Below are positions 1 to 6,335 of a stretch of 9,441 nt of DNA, piece after piece. How positions within the stretch are numbered: position 1 is the first letter of the stretch; each line of letters begins with the position of its first letter. This DNA comes from Deltaproteobacteria bacterium (GTDB taxonomy: Bacteria; Desulfobacterota; Syntrophia; Syntrophales; Smithellaceae). Below the pieces are notes generated by a model. That model searched no databases. It was not told the origin of the DNA and saw only the letters and a program-made list of their open reading frames with translations. Location of the stretch: NCBI GenBank assembly GCA_009668925.1, contig SBEK01000152.1, forward strand, positions 1-9,441, written 5' to 3'. The translations under genes were made by a program, and so were the position numbers.

Positions 1-4
1 GTCC

Positions 5-35
5 TGCAGAAAAATTAATATGCAGAAAAATTAAT
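5..35. repeat. Two direct copies of a 15-nt AT-rich unit
   Basis: The unit TGCAGAAAAATTAAT occurs at 5-19 and again at 21-35, a perfect match with a 16-nt period. It lies just upstream of the attenuator leader. It could be a promoter up-element, a pair of protein-binding sites or simple slippage. No convincing -35/-10 pair can be read here, and the promoter of the cimA unit may start before the window. Confidence 0.5.
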
Positions 36-55
36 TATTTAATGGTTCGAGACGA

Positions 56-130
56 ATGATCATCCACCAAACGGCAATAATTATTAACATTATAATTAGC
101 TTCCCCATAGGAGGCCTGGCCGTGGAATAA
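56..130 (+). CDS. Isoleucine-rich leader peptide (attenuator peptide) of cimA
   Basis: This is a 24-codon reading frame, ATG at 56 and TAA at 128-130. Nine of its 24 codons are Ile: codons 2-3, 8-10, 12-14 and 18, so two triplets (ATA ATT ATT and ATT ATA ATT) are split only by Asn. One Leu and one Val codon follow near the end. Such peptides sense charged tRNA: the ribosome stalls on the regulatory codons when isoleucyl-tRNA is scarce. The frame is followed 28 nt later by an intrinsic terminator and then by citramalate synthase, an enzyme of isoleucine synthesis, so the amino acid sensed matches the gene controlled. The Shine-Dalgarno sequence is weak (GAG at 49-51). A 5-codon frame from ATG 42 ends in TGA overlapping this ATG (ATGA), which may or may not matter. 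The composition and context are seen directly; the regulatory role is inferred. Confidence 0.85.
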   Translation: MIIHQTAIIINIIISFPIGGLAVE

Positions 131-171
131 CCGTATGTTGCCGTAAAAGGAATTCCCAACCGCTGCCAGGT
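114..171 (+). promoter_or_regulatory. Predicted antiterminator pairing of the cimA attenuator
   Basis: Bases 114-125 (GGCCTGGCCGTGG less its first G) can pair with 160-171 (CCGCTGCCAGGT). The pairing has 11 base pairs, two of them G-U, with one mismatch at 121/164. It would occupy eight of the ten bases of the terminator's left arm, so the two structures exclude each other. The 114-125 strand is encoded in the last leader-peptide codons (Gly-Leu-Ala-Val-Glu). A ribosome reaching the stop codon would cover it and let the terminator form. A ribosome stalled on the Ile codons at 77-97 would leave it free. A further 7-bp complement, 71-77 with 138-144, could act as an upstream competing stem. These pairings were read by eye and not folded computationally. 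Confidence 0.7.
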
Positions 172-191
172 AAACCGGCAGCGGTTTTTTT
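158..191 (+). terminator. Rho-independent terminator (attenuator) ahead of cimA
   Basis: A perfect 10-bp stem, AACCGCTGCC (158-167) with GGCAGCGGTT (177-186), has a 9-nt loop and runs into seven T residues (185-191). It lies between the Ile-rich leader peptide and cimA, about 134 nt before the cimA start codon. It ends no visible upstream gene other than the leader peptide, which supports a role as an attenuator. Confidence 0.9.
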
Positions 192-195
192 ATGT

Positions 196-324
196 ATGAA
201 ACTCCATTGGGGAAGCGAAGCCTTTTGGAGTTGGAAAGTTAAACAATCCCGCAAAGCGGAGGGCGCAATCCATGTTCTCGAAGTCCGCCTGGGGATTTGC
301 CCCGAAAGCGAAAGAGAGGAATAA
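196..324 (+). other. Hairpin-rich post-attenuator leader with an unsupported 42-codon frame
   Basis: This stretch separates the attenuator from cimA. It holds several inverted repeats: AACTCCA/TGGAGTT at 200-206 and 226-232, CCGC/GCGG at 249-259 and GGGG/CCCC at 291-303. An open frame of 42 codons starts at ATG 196, and its TAA (322-324) directly abuts the cimA ATG at 325, which could couple translation. It has no Shine-Dalgarno sequence, its product resembles nothing I recognise, and its composition (several Trp, many Arg/Glu) is not persuasive. It may instead be untranslated RNA or a dispersed repeat. Confidence 0.3.
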
Positions 325-1902
325 ATGACAAGAAACCAGATTTTAATTTACGATACGACGCTGCGTGACGGCACGCAGGGTGAGCAAGTGACTTTTTCCG
401 CCGAGGAAAAGCTGCGGATCGCCAAGCGGCTTGACGACATTCATTTCCATTATATCGAAGGCGGATGGCCGGGCTCCAATCCCAAAGACATGCGTTTCTT
501 TGAAATGGCGAAAGCCGTGAAATTCAAGAATGCCAAATTGACGGCATTCAGCTCTACGCGCAAGCCTTACATCCGCCCCGAAACCTGTCCGAATCTGAAG
601 GCGCTGATCAAGGCCGAAACGCCGGCGGTGGCCGTTTTCGGAAAATCCTGGGATCTGCATGTCACGGATATTCTGAAAATCGATCTGGAAGAGAATTTGT
701 CCATGATCCGTGATTCTATCGCGTATTTGAAATCGAAGGGCAAAGAAGTGCTCTTTGACGCCGAGCATTTTTTTGACGGCTACAAGAATAATCCTCGATA
801 TGCCACCCGGGTTGTGAAGACGGCGCTGGATGCGGGCGCGGATAAAATTGTTTTCTGCGATACCAACGGCGGAACGATGCCCCATGAGATAAGCGACGTT
901 CTTGGGAAAATTTCGTCAACCATTCCGCTTGCGGCGTCGGGAATTCACGTTCACAACGACTGCGGACTCGCCGTGGCCAATTCCATCACTGCGGTCACAA
1001 GCGGCGTCAAGATGGTTCAGGGAACCATCAATGGTTACGGGGAGCGGTGCGGAAACGCCGATTTGATTTCCTTAATCGGCAATCTGCAAATCAAGCTGAA
1101 AATGAATTGCCTGCCCGGCGAATCGATCCGGCAATTGACCAACCTGTCCCTGTATGTGAGCGACGTGGCCAATATCCCGCCTCTGATGTCGCGTCCTTTT
1201 GTAGGCCGCAGCGCCTTTGCGCACAAAGGCGGTGTGCATGTCAGCGCCGTGACCAAGAATTCGGCGGCTTATGAGCACATGCAGCCCGAACTTGTCGGCA
1301 ACAGCCGGCGCGTGCTGGTTTCCGACATGGCCGGTAAAAGCAACATTGCCTTCAAGGCCAAAGCCCTGGGCATTGATCTGGACAAGAAGAACGCCCTGGG
1401 GAAAGTCGTTCATCAGGTGAAATTGATGGAAGACAAGGGGTATCAGTTTGATGCCGCCGACGGATCTTTGTCCGTGTTGATGAAGAAGGCCATTGGTGAA
1501 TTTGTGGAGCCGTTTACTCTGGAGTGCTTCAGTGTGGTTACGCAGCGGACGCTGGACAACCCCTGCCTTTCGCAGGCGACGATCAAGATTTCGGTAGGCG
1601 GCGAAGAGGAATTGACGGCCGCCGAGGGCAATGGTCCGGTGAATGCGCTTGACCACGCCCTGCGCAAGGCGCTGACCAAGTTCTACCCGCAGATCCGGGA
1701 AATGCATCTGGTTGATTTTAAGGTGCGCACGCTGGAGGGGTCGGAGGGCACGGCGGCCGGCGTCCGGGTTCTCCTGGACTCGACGGACGGGTCCGAGCTC
1801 TGGAGCACAACGGGCGTTTCCGAAAACATTATTGAAGCCAGCTGGCAGGCCCTGATCGACAGCATCGAATATAAGCTCAGCAAAGATAAGAAAAAGAGGT
1901 AA
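325..1902 (+). CDS. cimA: (R)-citramalate synthase
   Basis: The enzyme condenses acetyl-CoA with pyruvate to (R)-citramalate, the first step of the threonine-independent route to 2-oxobutanoate and isoleucine. The 525-residue length fits the longer citramalate synthase family rather than homocitrate synthase. The N-terminal HMGL-like TIM barrel shows DTTLRDGTQ at residues 10-18 (catalytic Arg14, metal-binding Asp15), HVHND at 208-212 (metal ligands His208 and His210) and GTINGYGERCGNADL at 233-247 (Asn244). A LeuA-type regulatory dimerisation domain follows from about residue 393 to 520, the usual site of feedback inhibition by isoleucine. ATG 325 is preceded by AGAGAGGA (313-320) at good spacing. 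The gene sits behind an Ile-rich leader peptide and attenuator, which agrees with citramalate rather than isopropylmalate as product. A leuA-like activity cannot be fully excluded by eye. Confidence 0.93.
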   Translation: MTRNQILIYDTTLRDGTQGEQVTFSAEEKLRIAKRLDDIHFHYIEGGWPGSNPKDMRFFEMAKAVKFKNAKLTAFSSTRKPYIRPETCPNLKALIKAETPAVAVFGKSWDLHVTDILKIDLEENLSMIRDSIAYLKSKGKEVLFDAEHFFDGYKNNPRYATRVVKTALDAGADKIVFCDTNGGTMPHEISDVLGKISSTIPLAASGIHVHNDCGLAVANSITAVTSGVKMVQGTINGYGERCGNADLISLIGNLQIKLKMNCLPGESIRQLTNLSLYVSDVANIPPLMSRPFVGRSAFAHKGGVHVSAVTKNSAAYEHMQPELVGNSRRVLVSDMAGKSNIAFKAKALGIDLDKKNALGKVVHQVKLMEDKGYQFDAADGSLSVLMKKAIGEFVEPFTLECFSVVTQRTLDNPCLSQATIKISVGGEEELTAAEGNGPVNALDHALRKALTKFYPQIREMHLVDFKVRTLEGSEGTAAGVRVLLDSTDGSELWSTTGVSENIIEASWQALIDSIEYKLSKDKKKR

Positions 1903-1989
1903 AGAGTCCTTTCTCTAAAGACCGTTTGCAGCCATTGCTAAATCCGGGGATTGCTGATATGGATACCGATTGAAACGGGGGCTTCGACG

Positions 1990-2595
1990 GTGTTATCGAT
2001 AAACGGCCAGAATCCGCAAATGCGCCTCATCAAGAAAGCAACGGATGTGCTCAGAGACGGCGGTGTGATCATCTATCCCACGGACACGGTTTACGGGTTG
2101 GGGTGCGATTTATCCAACAAGAAAGGCATTGAAAGAATCTACGAGATTAAGAGGAGAAATAAGAAACGACCGCTTAGTTTTGTCTGCTCCGATCTTAAAC
2201 ATATCAGCCAATATGCCCTGGTCACGGATTATGCCTACAAAACCATGAAACGATGCCTGCCGGGGCCTTATACCTTCATTCTGGAAGCATCGCGCCTGGT
2301 CCCGAAGATGATCCTGCCGAAACGGCCGACCACCGGCATCCGTGTGCCGGCCAATGAAATTTGCCTTGCTTTAATCCGCGAACTCGGCCAGCCTATCATC
2401 AGCACGAGCGTCCAGACGCTGGAGGGAGAAGATCTGGGCAATCCCGCGATCATCAACGAATATTTCGGACGGATCGTCGATTTGATCATCGACGGCGGAA
2501 CGATTGTTCCCGAACCGTCCAGCATCATCAGTCTCGTTGATGATACGATCGAAGTGATTAGAAAAGGAAAAGGCGACGTAAACGCCTTTTTGTAA
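1990..2595 (+). CDS. yciO: YrdC/Sua5-domain protein, YciO subgroup
   Basis: A single YrdC-like domain fills the 201-residue protein, close to the 206 residues of E. coli YciO, and the resemblance is strong from end to end. The segment NPQMRLIKKA near the N terminus, GGVIIYPTDTVYGLG at residues 24-38, PGPYTFIL at 91-98, GIRVPAN at 116-122 and the C-terminal GDVNAFL all have YciO counterparts. TsaC/Sua5 relatives make threonylcarbamoyl-AMP for tRNA t6A. Here the usual Ser-x-Ser-Ala-Asn segment is replaced by Ser-Thr-Ser-Val-Gln (138-142), as in YciO, so t6A synthesis should not be assumed. GTG 1990 is preferred because it aligns with the YciO start. A TTG at 1951 would add 13 unaligned residues and has no usable ribosome site. 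The gene lies 87 nt after cimA in the same direction. Confidence 0.8.
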   Translation: MLSINGQNPQMRLIKKATDVLRDGGVIIYPTDTVYGLGCDLSNKKGIERIYEIKRRNKKRPLSFVCSDLKHISQYALVTDYAYKTMKRCLPGPYTFILEASRLVPKMILPKRPTTGIRVPANEICLALIRELGQPIISTSVQTLEGEDLGNPAIINEYFGRIVDLIIDGGTIVPEPSSIISLVDDTIEVIRKGKGDVNAFL

Positions 2596-2688
2596 ATATA
2601 GAAAGCTGCATCAGGCAGGTTGCGTGCCGGTCGGGCGTTGGTCCCTCCCTGAGCGTGTGACCCGAGAGGCAGTAAAAAAGGAACAGCC

Positions 2689-4545
2689 ATGAAACACATT
2701 ATGCTCGTTAACGCCGTGCACAAGGAACAGATGCGCATGGCCACGGTTGACGAAAAGGGCAAGCTCATTGAATTCAATATTCAAATGGCCGTGCGGGAGC
2801 CGATTACCGGCAATATTTACAAAGGCAAGGTGCTGAAGGTCGAGCGGGGCCTGCAGGCCGCCTTTGTCGACTACGGCGGCGTCAAGGACGGATTTCTTCC
2901 ACTGCGTGACGTGAGCCCCGTCTATCTGACGGAACAGGAAAACGGCCAGGGCGGCGGCAAGCCCGTGCTCAAGACCGGCCAGGAAATTATCGTCCAGGTC
3001 GTCCGGGAAGTCATCGGCAACAAAGGCGCTCTGCTGACGTCTTACATCTCCCTGCCCGGCAGGTATCTCGTCCTGCTTCCGAACAAACTCTGCGGCGGCA
3101 TTTCGCGCAAAATAGAAAGTGAAGAAGACCGCCAGAAGATCAAATCGCTCATGGAGCAGATCAAGGTTCCCGAAGATATGGGTTTTATCGTCCGGACCGC
3201 GGGCATCAACCGCACCAAACCGGAGATTCTTCGCGATTACCAGTTTCTCATGCGGCTATGGAAGGATATTTTCAAGAAGGCCGAAAGCGTTTCGGCGCCT
3301 TACTTTCTTTACCAGGAGACGGACTTCGGCGTACGGTCGCTTCGCGATTATCTGACGCAGGAAATCGATGAAATTTGGGTCGATGAGGTCGAGACCTTCC
3401 GTAAAATGCGCGCATATTTGAAGGCCGTTGCACCCCGTCACCTGAGGATTCTGAAGCAATATAAGGAAAAGGTGCCGATTTTTGAACAGTACGGCCTGGA
3501 GGAACAGATCCGCGCGATCTATCAGGAGCGCGTGGAATTGAAATCCGGCGGCTATATCATCATCAATCCGACGGAAGCCATGATCACCATCGACGTCAAT
3601 TCCGGCCGCGGCTCCAATAAGAGAAACATCGAAGAGACGGCTTTCAAAACCAACGTCGATGCTTGTGAGGAAATTGCGCGTCAGCTCAGATTGCGCGATC
3701 TGGGCGGCCTGATTGTGATTGATTTTATCGATATGATCGATAAGAAGCACGTGGCGGAGGTGGAAAAGGCGTTCAAGAAGGCGCTCAGCATGGACAGAGC
3801 CCGAATCCAGCTCTCCCGCATTTCCAAATTCGGTCTTCTGGAATTGTCCCGGCAGAAGAAGCAATCGACGATTCAGGAAATCAGCTATATCACCTGCCCG
3901 TACTGCAAAGGCAGCGGGCTTCGGCCCTCGCTGGAATATGTATCGCTGGGCGCCTTCCGTAAGATTGAATCGGAAGCGGTCAAAGGCGTCTACTCGGAGC
4001 TGAAGGTCAGCCTGCCGCATGAGATCTCCCTGTACATTCTGAATAATAAAAGAAGCGAACTGCTGAAGCTGGAAACGACGTTCGGCGTCTGTATCGCCAT
4101 TGAAGGCCGCTCGGATATGGCCTGGGATATGCTGGAAATTCAGCAATCCGTCAAGGAGCAGGCGGTGGAAGTCAGCGCCGTCCAGGGCGTTCCGCTCTTG
4201 ACGCTCGCTGAAGAAACCGAACCGGACGCCGAGTGCGATCTGAAAACGGACGGGGAAGCCGCCTCCGAGCCGGAGGAAAGCCCGAAAAAGAAAGGCCGCC
4301 GCCGCTCCCGCCACCGGAAAAGAAGACCTGCGGAGGCGCCGGTGGAAAATATAATGTCCGTGTCCGTGATTCCCGGGATACCGGCCATCACGCTGCCGAC
4401 GCCGATGCCGTCGGCCCAATCGGCCCGGTTCCCGGAGAAGCCATTGAAAATCGTTACGGCCCTGCCGGATGAATTCTATCCGGTGGAACTGAGCGGTGAT
4501 ATGTTTGCCCCGGAGCCGGAATCGGAAGACGCGAAGGAAGAATGA
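2689..4545 (+). CDS. rng: Ribonuclease G/E family endoribonuclease
   Basis: This is a single-strand-specific endoribonuclease of rRNA and mRNA processing. An S1 RNA-binding domain spans about residues 39-128 (GNIYKGKV, then AAFVDYGGVKDGFL). The DNase I-like catalytic core carries ITIDVNSGR with Asp302 and GGLIVIDFIDM with Asp345, which correspond to the Mg-binding Asp303 and Asp346 of E. coli RNase E. The zinc-link motif CPYCKGSG lies at 403-410 (Cys403, Cys406), as needed for dimer pairing. The protein is 618 residues, longer than E. coli RNase G (489). The extra tail from about residue 505 is first acidic, then strongly basic (533-546, Lys/Arg-rich), then proline-rich and acidic, and is probably disordered. 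ATG 2689 follows AAGGA (2678-2682). It is downstream of the YciO-like gene with a 93-nt gap. Confidence 0.93.
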   Translation: MKHIMLVNAVHKEQMRMATVDEKGKLIEFNIQMAVREPITGNIYKGKVLKVERGLQAAFVDYGGVKDGFLPLRDVSPVYLTEQENGQGGGKPVLKTGQEIIVQVVREVIGNKGALLTSYISLPGRYLVLLPNKLCGGISRKIESEEDRQKIKSLMEQIKVPEDMGFIVRTAGINRTKPEILRDYQFLMRLWKDIFKKAESVSAPYFLYQETDFGVRSLRDYLTQEIDEIWVDEVETFRKMRAYLKAVAPRHLRILKQYKEKVPIFEQYGLEEQIRAIYQERVELKSGGYIIINPTEAMITIDVNSGRGSNKRNIEETAFKTNVDACEEIARQLRLRDLGGLIVIDFIDMIDKKHVAEVEKAFKKALSMDRARIQLSRISKFGLLELSRQKKQSTIQEISYITCPYCKGSGLRPSLEYVSLGAFRKIESEAVKGVYSELKVSLPHEISLYILNNKRSELLKLETTFGVCIAIEGRSDMAWDMLEIQQSVKEQAVEVSAVQGVPLLTLAEETEPDAECDLKTDGEAASEPEESPKKKGRRRSRHRKRRPAEAPVENIMSVSVIPGIPAITLPTPMPSAQSARFPEKPLKIVTALPDEFYPVELSGDMFAPEPESEDAKEE

Positions 4546-4610
4546 AGGATCATCGATACCGGTCTCACCCCATACCCATGTGAAAGCGGATCTTAAAATA
4601 CTGCGTTGCT

Positions 4611-4618
4611 AAGGAGGT
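4611..4618 (+). promoter_or_regulatory. Consensus Shine-Dalgarno fixing a GTG start
   Basis: AAGGAGGT is a full anti-16S complement lying six bases ahead of GTG 4625. It makes that GTG the start of the hydrolase gene even though it is not an ATG. Confidence 0.9.
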
Positions 4619-4624
4619 TCACCC

Positions 4625-5599
4625 GTGGCGGATGAAATCAGGAAAGGCCTGTATCGGATTGTCGTACCCCTGCCGAACAGTCCTCTGAAAGACTTGAACT
4701 CTTATGTCATTAAAGGCGATGACCGCAATCTGATTATTGATACCGGCTTCAATCGTTCCGTGTGTTACGAGGCCATGCAAAAAGGATTGGCCGAGCTCGG
4801 GATCGATCTTTCCCGGACCGATTTCATGCTTACCCACATGCATGCCGATCATACGGGCCTCGTGTCCCGGCTGTCATCGGCGACAAGCAAAATATTCTTC
4901 AGCCGGATTGATTCGCGGGTGTTCGACGATGATGAAAGCTGGCAGCCCCTGGTCGACTTTGCCGAAATCAACGGATTTCCGGCCGATGAACTGCAAAAGG
5001 CGCTCAACAGTCATCCCGGCTTCAAATACAGTCCGGAAACAAAGCCCGTCTTCACACTCATTGACGACGGCGATGTGATCGAATGCGGCGGCTACCGCCT
5101 GCAATGCATCGCCACGCCGGGGCATACGCAGGGGCACATCTGCCTCTACGAAAGAGACCGGAAGATTTTTTTCTCCGGGGATCATATTCTTTTTGATATT
5201 ACGCCGCACATCGAGTCGTGGGCGTATGCCACGAATTCACTGGCGGACTACATTGCCAGTCTGGATAAGGTCTATGACCTGCCGGTCGATCTCGTTCTGC
5301 CCGGCCATCGGAATTTCCTGGGGAATCTGAAAGACAGGATTGACGAATTGAAAATTCATCATCGCGAGCGGGCGGATGAAGTGATGGACGTCCTGGACAA
5401 CAAAACGATGAACGCCTATGAGATTGCAGGCGGAATGACCTGGGACATCGACTGCGAAACGTGGGCGGACTTCCCCATCGCCCAGAAATGGTTTGCCACC
5501 GGAGAGGCCATTGCGCATTTGCGCTATCTGGAGGGCGAAGGCCGGATCGTCCGGAATGCCGGACAGAAGGTTATCACTTTCCAGGTCAGCCGTACCTGA
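4625..5599 (+). CDS. Metallo-beta-lactamase-fold hydrolase with C-terminal winged-helix-like region
   Basis: This 324-residue protein is of the MBL superfamily; the group containing glyoxalase II and LACTB2-like proteins is the nearest recognisable type. The dinuclear metal site is complete: THMHADHTG with His71, His73, Asp75 and His76; TPGHTQGH with His167; SGDH with Asp186; and LPGH with His228. The last roughly 75 residues (from about 247, RADEVMDVLDNKTMNAYEIA) look like the small helical/winged-helix domain that follows the MBL fold in LACTB2-type proteins. There is no signal peptide, so it is likely cytoplasmic. The substrate cannot be read from sequence; thioester or phosphodiester hydrolysis are family possibilities. 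The gene lies 79 nt after rng and is the last of the + strand run, ahead of a strong terminator. Confidence 0.87.
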   Translation: MADEIRKGLYRIVVPLPNSPLKDLNSYVIKGDDRNLIIDTGFNRSVCYEAMQKGLAELGIDLSRTDFMLTHMHADHTGLVSRLSSATSKIFFSRIDSRVFDDDESWQPLVDFAEINGFPADELQKALNSHPGFKYSPETKPVFTLIDDGDVIECGGYRLQCIATPGHTQGHICLYERDRKIFFSGDHILFDITPHIESWAYATNSLADYIASLDKVYDLPVDLVLPGHRNFLGNLKDRIDELKIHHRERADEVMDVLDNKTMNAYEIAGGMTWDIDCETWADFPIAQKWFATGEAIAHLRYLEGEGRIVRNAGQKVITFQVSRT

Positions 5600-5633
5600 T
5601 GCCGATTGGCGAAGGATAATTTATTAAAAGAAT

Positions 5634-5668
5634 AAAAGCGGCGAACCGATTTCGGTTCGCCGCTTTTT
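5634..5668. terminator. Bidirectional Rho-independent terminator
   Basis: The stem GCGGCGAACCGA (5638-5649) pairs perfectly with TCGGTTCGCCGC (5652-5663), with a nominal 2-nt centre that will open to a small loop. It is flanked by AAAA (5634-5637) and TTTTT (5664-5668), so it can stop transcripts from both sides. It lies 38 nt after the MBL gene stop and between convergent gene groups, which suits a shared terminator. Confidence 0.92.
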
Positions 5669-5700
5669 CATTAGCCATAAGAAGATGACTTTGTAAAATA

Positions 5701-5801
5701 CCCTGCAGGGCGCGCGAGTTCCGGAGCAAGGCTCCGCATCTCGAGGAATGAGTCCTCCTTGAAGCACTGGTTTGTAGGGAACGGTCGCGACCGTTCCCTA
5801 C
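5701..5801. repeat. REP/MITE-like cluster of palindromes between convergent genes
   Basis: Four symmetric elements stand in a row. CCCTGCAGGG (5701-5710) is a 10-bp palindrome. CGGAGC/GCTCCG (5722-5727, 5731-5736) is nested within CGAG/CTCG (5715-5718, 5740-5743). GAGGA/TCCTC (5743-5747, 5753-5757) makes a third hairpin. The last is a perfect 28-bp palindrome (5774-5801) whose half site is GTAGGGAACGGTCG. No poly-T follows on either strand, so these are not ordinary terminators. The arrangement resembles repetitive extragenic palindromes mobilised by RAYT transposases. No transposase or target duplication is visible, and repetition elsewhere in the genome cannot be tested here. Confidence 0.6.
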
Positions 5802-5810
5802 CCGATCATG

Positions 5811-6269
5811 CTAGAAGAAGATCATGCCCAGCGCCTCAGCAATACACGCCGGCTTGTCCTGCCCTTCGATTTCAATGGTATGAACCTGCGTCATCAGCAG
5901 GCGGTTTCCCGGTTTTTCGTCGAGCGCTTTCAAAACAATCCGGTCGCGGATTTTGGAGCCGGAAGCCACCGGGTTGAGAAACCGGACTTTGTCCAGTCCG
6001 TAATTAATGGACATTTTGGCGCCTTCAAACTTCAGCGGAACCTGGTAGCTGAAGAAGGGAAGATGCGACAGCGTCAGAAAGCCGTGCGCGATGGTGGTCC
6101 CGAAAGGTCCTTTGGCTGCTTTTTCCACATCCACGTGAATCCACTGATGATCCATAGTGGCGTCCGCGAACTTATTAATCTGATCCTGTGTGACCTGTGT
6201 CCAATCGGAAACGAAGACTTCCTTCCCGATATGCTGTTTCATACTTTCCACTGCCGATGCGATTGACAT
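5811..6269 (-). CDS. MaoC/NodN-like hot-dog-fold acyl-thioester hydratase
   Basis: A 152-residue single hot-dog domain of the (R)-specific enoyl-CoA hydratase family. Such enzymes add water reversibly to trans-2-enoyl thioesters to give (R)-3-hydroxyacyl thioesters. The hydratase signature is present as FADATMDHQWIHVD (residues 34-47), with the likely catalytic Asp40 and His45, followed by GPFGTTIAHGFLTLS, the usual substrate-side loop. The length is typical of the family, and the protein lacks a signal peptide. The start is supported by AAGGGAG (complement of 6278-6284) ahead of the ATG. It is the last gene of the - strand operon, 66 nt after the upstream flavoenzyme gene, and its stop lies 9 nt from a 28-bp palindrome. 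Substrate chain length cannot be told from sequence. Confidence 0.88.
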   Translation of the reverse strand: MSIASAVESMKQHIGKEVFVSDWTQVTQDQINKFADATMDHQWIHVDVEKAAKGPFGTTIAHGFLTLSHLPFFSYQVPLKFEGAKMSINYGLDKVRFLNPVASGSKIRDRIVLKALDEKPGNRLLMTQVHTIEIEGQDKPACIAEALGMIFF

Positions 6270-6335
6270 AACAATACTCCCTTCGTTTTTTTTAGACGCA
6301 TCATAGCGCTTTTGCCTGCTTTGGGCAATGCCGGA

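Noticed and set aside
1..191. T-box or amino-acid riboswitch upstream of cimA
   Set aside because: No T-box sequence or specifier-loop architecture was seen. The Ile-rich translated leader with a paired antiterminator explains the region better.
1951..1989. TTG 1951 as the start of the YciO-like gene
   Set aside because: The added 13 residues do not align with YciO, and the nearest purine run abuts the codon with no spacing. GTG 1990 gives the family's normal N terminus.
2596..2688. Structured RNA or regulator in the gap before rng
   Set aside because: Only short weak stems (such as CTGC/GCAG) are visible, with no known motif or terminator. It reads as an ordinary intercistronic gap with a good ribosome site at its end.
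3256..4419. Long open frame on the - strand (387 codons) opposite rng
   Set aside because: It lies wholly antisense to a gene with verified catalytic motifs, its product is low-complexity and Arg/Phe/Leu-rich, and it matches no family. It is a shadow of the GC-biased coding strand.
5774..5801. 28-bp palindrome as the terminator of the MaoC operon
   Set aside because: On the - strand the stem is followed by AAACC rather than a T-run. The real intrinsic terminator is the hairpin at 5634-5668.
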